A stretch of 64,000 bases of DNA from the NCBI RefSeq assembly GCF_000014345.1, contig NC_009879.1, positions 1,069,501-1,133,500 of the forward strand, in the 5' to 3' direction. A program made the position numbers and the translations under genes. The notes beneath the pieces were generated by a model. The model searched no databases. It saw only the letters and a list, made by a program, of their open reading frames with translations, and had not been told where the DNA came from. This stretch comes from Rickettsia canadensis str. McKiel. GTDB lineage: Bacteria > Pseudomonadota > Alphaproteobacteria > Rickettsiales > Rickettsiaceae. Shown one piece after another: positions 1 through 8,522 of this stretch (positions are counted from its first letter, which is position 1; every line of letters begins with the position of its first letter).

Positions 1-459
1 TTAGCTGTAAGACTTGCTTACGCAAAAGCTATAAAAGTTGTATCTCAAATAGAAGAATCAGCAATAATTATAGCTGCTGATACCGTAGTGGCAGTAGGTA
101 GAAGAATATTGCCAAAAGCTACTACTTATGAAGAAGTCAAGAATTGTATTAAGATATTATCAGGGCGTCGTCATCGTGTCTATACTGGGTTATGTATTAT
201 CAAAAAAGAGAATGATAGGCTTACAGTTAGACAAAAAATAGCTCAGACTATTGTAAAGTTCAAAAAATTAAGTGATGAAGAGATTAACTTTTATTGTTCT
301 TTAGATGAAGGAATAGACAAAGCTGGCGGCTGTAAAATTTCCGGTTATGCAGAAGCTTTTATCGCATTTATTTCCGGTTCATATTCAAATGTTATGGGAC
401 TGCCTTTATTTGAAACAGTAAATACTCTCACTTCGCTAGGTTTTAAGGTATATCATTAA
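1..459 (+). CDS. maf: Maf-family nucleotide pyrophosphatase, 3' part
   Basis: The reading frame is open from the first base of the window, so the true start lies upstream and about 152 codons are seen. The motif AADTVVAVG near the beginning and the later segments [11 protein letters not shown] and [16 protein letters not shown] match the Maf/Ham1-like fold, whose members hydrolyse non-canonical nucleoside triphosphates and were first described as septum-formation inhibitors. The C-terminal [11 protein letters not shown] segment is the usual Maf ending, so the 3' end looks complete. It is followed by an RPE-like palindrome and then convergent dksA. Family assignment is firm; substrate cannot be read from this fragment. 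Confidence 0.9.
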   Translation, partial: LAVRLAYAKAIKVVSQIEESAIIIAADTVVAVGRRILPKATTYEEVKNCIKILSGRRHRVYTGLCIIKKENDRLTVRQKIAQTIVKFKKLSDEEINFYCSLDEGIDKAGGCKISGYAEAFIAFISGSYSNVMGLPLFETVNTLTSLGFKVYH

Positions 460-476
460 GATTTTTATATCGTACA

Positions 477-561
477 GTGTCACCTAGTTCGCTTGAGCAC
501 GGGGGGATCCAGTCTTTTTAAATTTTTTCTAGATCCCGCTACAAACTTGCAGGAGGGCAAT
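477..561. repeat. RPE-like palindromic element
   Basis: The left part (ending ggggggatccagtc) and right part (ctagatcccgctacaaactt) are degenerate inverted copies around a T-rich centre. This is the ggatccag/ctggatcc layout seen at many other sites in the window. It fills most of the maf-dksA gap. Confidence 0.6.
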
Positions 562-596
562 AAAAACTAATCCATGCTCATAAATGACCTAGCTGC

Positions 597-1028
597 TTAG
601 TTTCCAGGCTCATCAAAATGACTTCTCTCATAATTTTCATGACGTTCTTGAGCTTCAATACATAATGTAGCAATAGGGCGTGCTTCTAATCTTTTTATAC
701 CTATTGGGTCACCTGTTTCTTCACAGTAACCATATTCCCCATTTTTAATACGTGATAATGCCTCTTCTATTTTACTAATTAATTTACAATATCTATTTCT
801 ACTACGAAGCTCAAAAGCTCTTTCTGTTTCATGAGTAGCACAATCATTAAGATCGGATTCTTTCAAATTTTCTTCCTTTAAATGATTTAAAGTCTCTTGA
901 GACTCTTTTAATAAATCATCTTTCCATCTTAAAAGTTTTTGTCTAAAATATTCTAGTTGATTAGGACACATATATTCTTCATCCTTAGAAGGTGTATAAC
1001 CCATAGGTAATTTAGGTGTTTCCAGCAT
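597..1028 (-). CDS. dksA: DksA-type RNA polymerase-binding transcription factor
   Basis: The 143-residue protein has the DksA plan: a helical coiled-coil with an acidic tip (DCATHETE, about 62-69), then a zinc-finger module with YGYCEETGDPIGIKRLEARP (about 99-118) and TLCIEAQE. DksA inserts its coiled coil into the secondary channel of RNA polymerase and, with ppGpp, retunes rRNA and amino-acid promoters. The oddity is that only two (Cys102 and Cys123) of the four zinc-binding cysteines of E. coli DksA are kept; the second Cys of each pair is Thr or Ala, as in the two-cysteine DksA variants of other bacteria. It is convergent with maf and about 105 bp downstream of the Xer gene. Confidence 0.92.
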   Translation of the reverse strand: MLETPKLPMGYTPSKDEEYMCPNQLEYFRQKLLRWKDDLLKESQETLNHLKEENLKESDLNDCATHETERAFELRSRNRYCKLISKIEEALSRIKNGEYGYCEETGDPIGIKRLEARPIATLCIEAQERHENYERSHFDEPGN

Positions 1029-1133
1029 ATTAATATCTCAATATTAGCTTGAATCTATTATGTTGATAAGGTTTTTAATAATAATATATAACTTAAAATT
1101 AACGCAAGAAGATTATGAATATTAATATATATT

Positions 1134-2051
1134 TTATTTTTTAATTGGATATGCGCTAGTGTATACAGATACTAAATGCTTTATACTTGTCTTAGTATAG
1201 TTTTGTGTAGTAGATAGACTTTTATGACCTAATAGCTCTTGAATAGAACGTAAATCTGCACCATGCTCAAGCAAATGTGAAGCAAAACTATGTCTAAATG
1301 AATGAGCAGTTAAATGTTCAGGTAAACCATAAAAACGCTTTAATTTAATTAATTCACGATTAAATACAGTTGGCTGCAATTTCTTACCTTGCTTTCCTCT
1401 AAATATCGGCTCATTTTCACCTAACTTATATGGCAATATTTCTAAATATTGGGTAATTAAATTTTTAACAATCGGTAACCACGGAATTATTCTTTCTTTA
1501 CTACCTTTACCTATTATTCTTATAAATTCTAGATTTTGTAGATGAAGTTTCGTAATTGATAATGCCTCCGATATACGAAGCCCTGTAGCATATATAAGAA
1601 CAAGTAGAGCTTTATTTCTAAGCTCTACCCACTTAACATTCCCGTATTCTTCAATATGCTTAAGTGATATTACTACATCATCTTCCGATAAGGATTTTGG
1701 TAACAATTTAGTTTTTTTAGGAGACTTTATAGAAAAAATTATATGGCTATTTAATTGTGTTGTTTTTTCTAAAAACTTATAAAAATTTTTTACCGCAGAT
1801 AAACCACGTGAAATTGAAGATGTAGTAAAATTATTACAGTTACGTTTTGCAAGCCAACTTCTGATTAATCTTATATCTGCAGTTTTAATATGATTTATTG
1901 TCACAAGGTCTGAATTATAATAATGCATAAACTCCAGGAAATGCTTAAGGTCATTATTATAAGAAACTACTGTATGATGAGAGTAATTTTTTTGTAAAAT
2001 GAGGTATTGTTGCCACTTATTTATTAATTCCTGAATTGATGTATCTAACAT
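1134..2051 (-). CDS. xerC: Tyrosine recombinase XerC/XerD
   Basis: 305 residues, the normal length of a Xer recombinase. The N-terminal SAM-like DNA-binding domain (about 10-95) is followed by the catalytic domain. The catalytic set is visible: Arg in TGLRISEA (about 158), Lys in GKGSKER, the H-x-x-R of [12 protein letters not shown], His in [11 protein letters not shown], and the nucleophilic Tyr in NYTK near residue 285. Xer recombinases resolve chromosome dimers at dif, acting with FtsK, which is also encoded in this window. The C versus D assignment rests on overall resemblance to rickettsial XerC and is less certain than the family. Confidence 0.88.
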   Translation of the reverse strand: MLDTSIQELINKWQQYLILQKNYSHHTVVSYNNDLKHFLEFMHYYNSDLVTINHIKTADIRLIRSWLAKRNCNNFTTSSISRGLSAVKNFYKFLEKTTQLNSHIIFSIKSPKKTKLLPKSLSEDDVVISLKHIEEYGNVKWVELRNKALLVLIYATGLRISEALSITKLHLQNLEFIRIIGKGSKERIIPWLPIVKNLITQYLEILPYKLGENEPIFRGKQGKKLQPTVFNRELIKLKRFYGLPEHLTAHSFRHSFASHLLEHGADLRSIQELLGHKSLSTTQNYTKTSIKHLVSVYTSAYPIKK

Positions 2052-2373
2052 TTATAAAAACTTAACTATTTTTTTAATATTAATGCTAACAATTATTGAT
2101 GCATAATTTTATAAAAATTAACATGAATTAAGCGTTTATGTTTACATTACGTGACCTATAAAACACAAAAGTAAAACAATTTCTTAAGTAAAAATCTTCT
2201 AATAAGATGCAGAATATAGCACAACAAATACAAAAAAATTCAATAAGAAATCTGCTTAAAAAATAACTAAAACTGTCATACCACAACTTGATCGATGTAT
2301 CTTTTAAGGTATACTAACTACTTTACAAAAGATACATCGATCAAGTTGTAGTATGACATGGTAGAAATTCTCC
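2052..2373. other. Intergenic, no gene seen
   Basis: AT-rich spacer between xerC and pld. Apart from the perfect-looking hairpin at 2274-2358 I see no coding frame or RNA gene. Both flanking genes run leftward, so a pld terminator or an xerC promoter would lie here, but none is clear enough to mark. Confidence 0.6.
2274..2358. repeat. RPE-like hairpin, 32-bp arms
   Basis: Two 32-base arms beginning tgtcatacYacaacttgatc are inverted copies with one mismatch, separated by a 21-base loop. The near identity of the arms suggests recent insertion or selection for the hairpin. It sits just past the 3' end of pld and could act as a transcription terminator. Confidence 0.85.
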
Positions 2374-2976
2374 TCAATTACTTGCTTTTCTGTTTAACCA
2401 ATTTTGTAAATAAGACTCTGCTAGTTCCTTATCTTCTATAAGAATTATATTTTCAGCATTACGTTTATCAGCGGCAACTGTGAAATTAAATGAACCGGTT
2501 ATTACTCTCTTTTTATCGATAATTATAATTTTATTATGCGCAATTCCCGGTACTTTATCTATACCTACATCAATGTTTGCTCGTTGTAATTCGTGTAACT
2601 TAGAAAATTTCTGCTTTAAATTACTACGATCAAGCAATATTTTAACTTTTACTCCTCGTGCTTGTGCGTTAATAAGTGCAGTAGTAATTAACGCATCACT
2701 CATACCATATGCCTGCATATAAATAGATTCTTCAGCTATATCTATCTGATTAGCTATAAACTTAGTACAGCCGGCAGGCGGGGTAAAACATGTACTAACT
2801 TTACTTCTTGAAAGCTCTGAAATATTGTAATGCTTTATTTGTGGAGCAGATGAAGCCAATAATTTTTGAGGTATTAGATTAGTAAAATAATCTGGATTCT
2901 GTCCAGAAATACCTAAAGCAACTCCCAATATAAAGACAATACTTCTTTCTATAAACTTATTATTTTTTCTCTTCAT
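2374..2976 (-). CDS. pld: Phospholipase D-family exported protein
   Basis: The 200-residue protein opens with a basic N-terminus and a hydrophobic stretch (about 11-25) fitting a signal peptide or anchor. One HKD motif is complete: HNKIIIID, followed by GSFNFT, the active-site signature of the phospholipase D/endonuclease superfamily. A single HKD copy means the enzyme probably works as a dimer. Rickettsial Pld of this size is a known secreted phospholipase linked to phagosome escape. It stands alone, flanked by palindromes and the phaC fossil. The in vivo substrate is inferred from the family. Confidence 0.88.
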   Translation of the reverse strand: MKRKNNKFIERSIVFILGVALGISGQNPDYFTNLIPQKLLASSAPQIKHYNISELSRSKVSTCFTPPAGCTKFIANQIDIAEESIYMQAYGMSDALITTALINAQARGVKVKILLDRSNLKQKFSKLHELQRANIDVGIDKVPGIAHNKIIIIDKKRVITGSFNFTVAADKRNAENIILIEDKELAESYLQNWLNRKASN

Positions 2977-3039
2977 GACTTATATTTTAGACATTGCCTG
3001 TAGACTTGCAAATCGTCATTGCGAACTAAAGACTTTGTT

Positions 3040-3110
3040 GCATGGAACCCGATGTCATTCCTGTCTTTACAGGAATGACATAAAGAGTATTTACCGATCC
3101 ACACAACAAC
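3040..3110. repeat. RPE-like element with perfect 12-bp hairpin
   Basis: Positions 3053-3064 (tgtcattcctgt) and 3069-3080 (acaggaatgaca) are perfect inverted copies around a 4-base loop. They are flanked by the ttgttgcatgg and ccacacaacaa ends that recur around similar elements in this window. Confidence 0.8.
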
Positions 3111-4920
3111 GTCTATTTTTTACATAACTGCCTGGAGCTTCTTCAATAACCTTTAGATTCTGATAATCTAAAGAACCTACTAGCGCTTAGTATCATTATT
3201 TTTTACAAGCCAATCAAGCAAAATGATTCCACCACATGAGCCTTTATATTCCGTATCTTTTATAAGCCACTATGACTACTTAAACTTAAGTTATCATTAA
3301 GCCGATAATTATATTTAGGACTAGATGCGGAAGATTAACTACGCCTGCTACATGCCCTAAATCCATAAGATAAAAAATCTTATATCTGCAATTTTACTCG
3401 ATCTAAACACCACAGAGCTATATGATCTTCTTGTACTGCTACAAAAAAAGAATTACAATCAACTTTTCCAAGATCTATTTTTGTTCTGAGTATCTATAAA
3501 TTATTAGACTCTTTTAGCAAGTTATTACAATATGTATTTTAAATATTCCTCATACATTTTTGCCGGTAAGTTGATAGAATCTGCATTCCAATATAGCAAA
3601 TCAAAAGGCATTGGTTTTTTACCAAGCAATAATTATTGATAAAAAAACGTCCAAATTATCATTTACCCTTAGCAAACTTAAACTATTTGATAAATACTGC
3701 CGGTCAAAATAACCCTTTAGTTTTACATCTTTAATTAATCGTAGCTTCAGTAAAAAATATTCGAAACTCGCCCTGGACTCGCATAATCAAGCAAAGTAGT
3801 AACGAAAGTAGCACTGAACAGAATCTATTTTTAATAGGTGATAATTATAGCAAGAAATATACCACCCATGTAATATCTAACACAATCAATTTTTTTAAAA
3901 CCAAGGTTTCTAACATACTCAAAAGGTGCTAAAATACCGTCTTTTAAGTAACCATTGAAGTCTTTCTCCGATAAAGAGAGATTATGATTAATCCCATGAA
4001 ATAAGAAAAACTTGAAAATTATTTCCTACTAGGAAAGATACTTATTTATACATGGCGGAATAATAATAAATATCAGAATTTTGTAAACTTTCTCTTTCGG
4101 CTCATAACATATTAATTGCATAAAGCATAAAATCATTTTGAAACATCACTTTTCCTTTTGTTGCCACAATATTTTTACCGAGTTTCAAGGCTGATTTATT
4201 GGTAGTTTTAATATATCACCGGAACTTTTTATATCTCTTAAGAAATTTTCTAGTCCTTATAATAGATTTTGACCACCACTTTCTAATGCCTCACATAAAA
4301 CTTTGAAGGTGAACACACATCTATAAAATGTTTAGTTGCAAACTCTAAATGTTGTTTAAGCTGATAGCTCATACTATTCATTACTGTTCTATATTCTTCT
4401 TAAACCACTCCCGGAAGAAAGCAGGTAATATTGTGTAACAAAGTCAAAATGAACATTATCTTCCCATAAAGAATCTTTAATCTTTTATCTTGATTATCTG
4501 GAGGACAATACATCTTTTGCTGGACTACTGACAAATTGTGCAAAGCTATTCGCTGTAAGCTCTCTTAATTTATCAATATACTCAACATTAAGCCTACAAA
4601 ACTTTCAGGATTTGCTCAAAAACTGTTCTACCATTAAAAGAAGGCTATAATTCTGTCAATTAGGCTCCTAGGCATCATAATACTTCCTCTACCTTGCATG
4701 AAATGCAAAATAAGCTCTTGTATTTATCGGCAATTTCTTTGAAATTATTAATTATCATCTCGTGTGGAATATTATACATATTGAGTTCCGGTATTAAAAT
4801 CATGTGTGTCATATACCGTGGCTTGAACACGGTATCCAAAAAATAGTTAAAAAAGACTGTATCCTCGTTCAAATCACGGGATGACACATAAACAAAGCTT
4901 ATATCTTTAAACCATTCCAC
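3105..4920 (-). pseudogene. phaC: Polyhydroxyalkanoate synthase (phaC/phbC) fossil
   Basis: Reading the minus strand in all three frames gives a chain of PhaC-like segments in the correct order, broken by stops and frameshifts. They include DKRLKDSLWEDN, ALESGGQNLL, FKLGKNIVATKGKVMFQND, IPPCINKY, VFLISWINHNLSLSEKDF, IDCVRYYMGGIFLA, FTEATIN, LLRVNDNL, MPFDLLYWNADS, KIDLGKVDC, RLNDNLSLS and EEAPGSYVKN. In living PhaC the lipase-like box is G-x-C-x-G; here it reads RYYMGG, so the nucleophilic Cys has become Tyr. The first open piece (4675-4920, 81 codons) carries an RPE-like insertion ahead of an internal Met at 4779 that looks like the ancestral start region. PhaC polymerises hydroxyacyl-CoA into storage polyester; this copy cannot work. 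Confidence 0.85.
4805..4886. repeat. RPE-like element at the 5' end of the phaC fossil
   Basis: Inverted halves tgtgtcataccgtggcttga and its degenerate partner ending cgggatgacaca surround an A/T-rich centre. The minus strand stays open through it, adding about 27 codons to the N-terminal fragment of the dead phaC gene. Confidence 0.75.
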
Positions 4921-6527
4921 ATATTATTAACCTTATCGATCACTTCCTGACTCATCTCTATTTTTTTACCCCATTTTCTATTTGTTTCAGGGTATATTTT
5001 ATCTGTTGCATCTATTCCCATTTTACTACCAAGCCCTAACTGCGGTGATGCAAAATCCAAATAATCTATCGGAGAATTATCTATAAAAGTTGTATCACGC
5101 CTTGGATCGCTTCTTGTTGCTATTGCCCAAATTACTTCTTGCCAATTACGAACATCAATATCATCATCTACAACAATAATAAACTTACTATACATAAATT
5201 GCCGCAGATAAGACCAAATACCAAGCATTATTCTTTTAGCATGACCGGAATAAGATTTTTTAATCGATACTACTACAATTCTATATGAACATCCTTCAGG
5301 AGGAAGCCAAAAATCAACTATTTCAGGGAATTGTTGCTGCAAGATAGGAATAAAAATTTCATTTAATGCTTCACCGAGTATTGATGGCTCATCAGGCGGC
5401 TTACCTGTATAAGTACTTAAATATACGGGATTTTTTTTCATCGTTATTGCCGTTATGATAAATACTGGAAATTCCTCAACATCATTATAATATCCGGTAT
5501 GATCACCAAAAGGACCTTCAGGCAAATATTCCTCTAAACTTACATAGCCTTCCAGCACTATTTCACTATGTGCCGGTACTTTTAAGTCAATGGTTTTGCA
5601 TTGTACTAACTCTACTTTTTCATTACCAAGTAAACCGGCAAAATTATATTCTGAAATATTTTCAGGTATAGGCGTAACCGCTGCCAAAGTTACTGCCGGA
5701 TTTGCCCCGATAACAATAGCAGCAGGAAATGGTTCTTTTTTTGCTTCCCTCCAACGTTTATGATGCTCTGCTCCGCCCCGCAATTTAAGCCAACGCATCA
5801 ATAGCTTATTTTCTGAAATAATCTGCATTCGATATATGCCAAGATTATAATTATCAATACACCTCTTCCCAAACTTTAATTCTAGAGGTAATGTATTATA
5901 CGTTGATCCGATACTCGTATCCTCACGTATGTCCATATACGCTGCGGTGCTTAGTTTTGCGTCTCCTTTAAATTCCTCTCTATAAGTGAATTTGGAAAGA
6001 GGTCTAATCTTATCTTCAGTTGGACCTTTAGTAACTACTATCCCCCAAGTAATTAAAGGTGAAATATCATCAGGCCAACATTTTTGAATCGGTAATATAT
6101 TGATATTTGGTTTGTCAATAATGACTTCATGACAAGAGGCTTTTGATATGGTTTTAGGAGACATAGCAAATATACGCTTAGCAAGTGGTAACATTGACAA
6201 TGTTTCTTTAAAAGATGCTGGAGGTTGTGGCTGTTTAAGAAATGCTACTAAAACACCAAGCTCTCTTAATTCCTCGATGTTCTGAAGCTTTAGTCCCATA
6301 CAAATACGCTTTATGCTAGCATAAAGATTAGTTAGAACAGGTATATCGGACTTAGTGCCGTCGGTTTTTATAACATTTTCAAAAAGTAATGCAGGTCCAC
6401 CTTGTGCTAATCCTCTTCTGCTAATTTCGGTAATTTCTAAATCAGCTTTAACTTCGGTAGAAATACGCGTTAACTCACCATTTTTTTCTAAAAATTTTAA
6501 AAATTCCAGTAAATTTTTAAAGCTCAT
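4899..6527 (-). CDS. ubiD: UbiD-family 4-hydroxy-3-polyprenylbenzoate decarboxylase
   Basis: The 542-residue protein matches UbiD throughout, with the prenyl-FMN-binding core segments [56 protein letters not shown] and [15 protein letters not shown]. Length is somewhat above the roughly 490 residues of E. coli UbiD. UbiD removes the carboxyl group of polyprenyl-hydroxybenzoate during ubiquinone synthesis and needs prenylated FMN made by UbiX. Its 3' end overlaps the first bases of the phaC fossil by 22 bp in another frame. ATG at 6527 is the natural start. No frame break is seen, so the gene is probably functional. Confidence 0.92.
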   Translation of the reverse strand: MSFKNLLEFLKFLEKNGELTRISTEVKADLEITEISRRGLAQGGPALLFENVIKTDGTKSDIPVLTNLYASIKRICMGLKLQNIEELRELGVLVAFLKQPQPPASFKETLSMLPLAKRIFAMSPKTISKASCHEVIIDKPNINILPIQKCWPDDISPLITWGIVVTKGPTEDKIRPLSKFTYREEFKGDAKLSTAAYMDIREDTSIGSTYNTLPLELKFGKRCIDNYNLGIYRMQIISENKLLMRWLKLRGGAEHHKRWREAKKEPFPAAIVIGANPAVTLAAVTPIPENISEYNFAGLLGNEKVELVQCKTIDLKVPAHSEIVLEGYVSLEEYLPEGPFGDHTGYYNDVEEFPVFIITAITMKKNPVYLSTYTGKPPDEPSILGEALNEIFIPILQQQFPEIVDFWLPPEGCSYRIVVVSIKKSYSGHAKRIMLGIWSYLRQFMYSKFIIVVDDDIDVRNWQEVIWAIATRSDPRRDTTFIDNSPIDYLDFASPQLGLGSKMGIDATDKIYPETNRKWGKKIEMSQEVIDKVNNMWNGLKI

Positions 6528-6573
6528 AGTTTTATTTTTTTATTTATAATACGTGGCTTATTGTATCGATCCT

Positions 6574-6713
6574 ATGTCATTCCTGCGAAAGCAGGAATCT
6601 AGAAATGAGTATCATACTGTGTGGACGATATCCAAAAAAAAGACTGAATCCAGCGATCAAGTGGCGTGATGACAATGGCGAAAGCTAAATTCCCACGAAA
6701 GCGGGAATAACAT
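6574..6713. repeat. RPE-like palindromic element, compound
   Basis: The left arm atgtcattcctgcgaaagca and the right arm ending cacgaaagcgggaataacat pair imperfectly. A second inverted pair (atactgtgtgg / gtggcgtgatgaca) is nested in the centre. It fills the gap between ubiD and the PpiD-like gene. Confidence 0.7.
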
Positions 6714-6728
6714 TATAGACACGTTTCC

Positions 6729-8303
6729 CTACTTACTAAAATTAGCCTTTACCTGCATATCATTCTGAATAATTGCATAGTTAATTAACTCATCAATTAC
6801 AGAATTTTTAATATTATATATTATATTTTTTTCTGAATTGACACGAATATTTTTAGCCGTTAATTCATCTATACTTCTAGATTTAATATGTGCAAAATAT
6901 ACTGCATCGCCTATCTGAAATACAGGTGTATTACTTCCTATTTTAGTATTAAAAATTGATAATAATATCTCAGGAGTTAATGTTAGCTCATTTTCCATTT
7001 CGGATCTAATATAATTTTTTTTGCTTATTTTTATTCCGGTAGCTTTAAGTTCTTTTATATTCTCTTGATCTGAATTATATTCCTTTGCTAAATCTTTGAT
7101 CATGTTTAAGTTTACATCTGCAATATTCTGCTTTATCCAAACTTTATTTACCTGCTCTTTAATACTATCAAATTCAGGTATTTTTACCGGCTGAATTGAT
7201 TTTAATTCCACCAATATAAGATAGCTTTTATCTCCTGCTTCTATAGGATAAGATAATTCTCCTTCTGAAAGCTCAAAAATACTATCAGCATTTTCGGCAA
7301 TTATTTTATCTTCAATAAGCTCTGCATAACTGACATAGTTAACGTTTTGTATCGGTAACTTATATTTTTCAGCAATTTCAACTAAGCTAGAACCGGCTGC
7401 CGTCTCATCTTCCAATTTTTTAGCAAACTCCATATTAAGTATGTCGATTTTTTGAGCCTTTAATAAATCATGTAATTGTTTTTGCACCGTTTCAAAACTT
7501 TGATTTCCAAATTCATCTTTATTTTCATTATAAAATTCTAACAACTCATCTTGAGTAACTGAGACTTTTAGATCCTTAATATTAGCTTTAATATAAGAAA
7601 AGCTGCGTTTCTCAGGTACTTCAAACAAGGTTTTATTATCTTGGTAAAAATCCTTTAATTGCTGATCAGTAGGAGTAGGAATTTGTAAATCTTGCGGTTT
7701 ATTTTGTAAATCTATTTGTACTAATTCTACCTCTCTTTTTTCAGCCATATAATCTACTATATTGTCAGTCATAGCTTTAGGAACATAGAAACTTTCTGCA
7801 AAAGTACCGACAAAAATATTTTTTAAAGCTTTCTCTTTGAAATTTGATAAATATTTTTCTTCATCCATATAAGAATTTCTAAAATAAGTTTTAAAAATTT
7901 TAATATCAAAAACACCTTGCTTATTTTTAAACACCGGTGATTCTTTAACTAAAATTTTAACTGTATCATCACTTAGATCTAAGTCATAATAACTAACTAA
8001 ATAATCTAAAACATTATCGTAAACAAGCCTTTTTAAGACTCGGTTATCAATATTTAACTGTGCTATTTCTTCATCGGTTAAATTTGTTCCAGTTTGCTTA
8101 CTTATAGCGTTAATTTCCAAAGATTTTGCTCGCAAAAAATCTGCTTGAGATATGTTTTTCGCATGAGAAAAAGTAACAACATCACCACCTCTTCTTCCGT
8201 TTAATACATCTTGAATACCAAAGCCGATAAAAGCAAAAGCGATCATTGCGAATAAAATCCGCATTATAAAACTATCGGCAGTTTTTCTAAAATTATCTAA
8301 CAT
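6729..8303 (-). CDS. PpiD/SurA-like membrane-anchored periplasmic chaperone
   Basis: The 524-residue protein has one N-terminal transmembrane anchor (about 13-33, ILFAMIAFAFIGFGIQDVL) with the rest predicted periplasmic. The region to about 160 resembles the SurA_N/PpiD helical chaperone domain, including the FRKTADSFIMRILF start typical of PpiD. A parvulin-like middle segment (about 225-370) is poorly conserved, and a C-terminal helical domain follows. PpiD assists outer-membrane proteins as they leave the Sec translocon, and the neighbour is ompA, a very large autotransporter. The proximity is suggestive but ompA has its own terminator and the genes are separated by an RPE-like element. Isomerase activity is doubtful. 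Confidence 0.78.
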   Translation of the reverse strand: MLDNFRKTADSFIMRILFAMIAFAFIGFGIQDVLNGRRGGDVVTFSHAKNISQADFLRAKSLEINAISKQTGTNLTDEEIAQLNIDNRVLKRLVYDNVLDYLVSYYDLDLSDDTVKILVKESPVFKNKQGVFDIKIFKTYFRNSYMDEEKYLSNFKEKALKNIFVGTFAESFYVPKAMTDNIVDYMAEKREVELVQIDLQNKPQDLQIPTPTDQQLKDFYQDNKTLFEVPEKRSFSYIKANIKDLKVSVTQDELLEFYNENKDEFGNQSFETVQKQLHDLLKAQKIDILNMEFAKKLEDETAAGSSLVEIAEKYKLPIQNVNYVSYAELIEDKIIAENADSIFELSEGELSYPIEAGDKSYLILVELKSIQPVKIPEFDSIKEQVNKVWIKQNIADVNLNMIKDLAKEYNSDQENIKELKATGIKISKKNYIRSEMENELTLTPEILLSIFNTKIGSNTPVFQIGDAVYFAHIKSRSIDELTAKNIRVNSEKNIIYNIKNSVIDELINYAIIQNDMQVKANFSK

Positions 8304-8326
8304 AATTTTTTATTTAATACTTACTT

Positions 8327-8428
8327 TGTCATCCCTTAGCTTGACCACGGGATCCAGTATTATTAGCATTTTAAAGTTATTTTCGGTGACACTCACTTCT
8401 AGATTCCTACTGTCTCGCAGGAATGACA
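8327..8428. repeat. RPE-like palindromic element
   Basis: It begins tgtcatcccttagcttgacc acgggatccag and ends ctcgcaggaatgaca, the same terminal pattern as other elements here. It lies between the 5' end of the PpiD-like gene and the ompA terminator. Confidence 0.7.
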
Positions 8429-8466
8429 TTTACACCATTATATCTCAAGGCCATATTATAAAGCAA

Positions 8467-8501
8467 AAAAACCTATATAGTCAAAAACTATATAGGTTTT
8501 T
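8467..8501 (-). terminator. Hairpin terminator of ompA
   Basis: The stem aaaaacctatatagt (8467-8481) pairs perfectly with actatataggttttt (8487-8501) around a 5-base loop. Read on the minus strand it ends in a T run about 20 bases after the ompA stop codon, the classic Rho-independent form. The symmetric A/T flanks would let it work in both directions. Confidence 0.85.
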
Positions 8502-8522
8502 CTGTAATATATGAATAGTTGA

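Noticed and set aside
4675-4920. 81-codon frame as an independent small protein
   Set aside because: It is the 5' fragment of the phaC fossil plus an RPE-like insertion, and its first codons overlap the end of ubiD in another frame.
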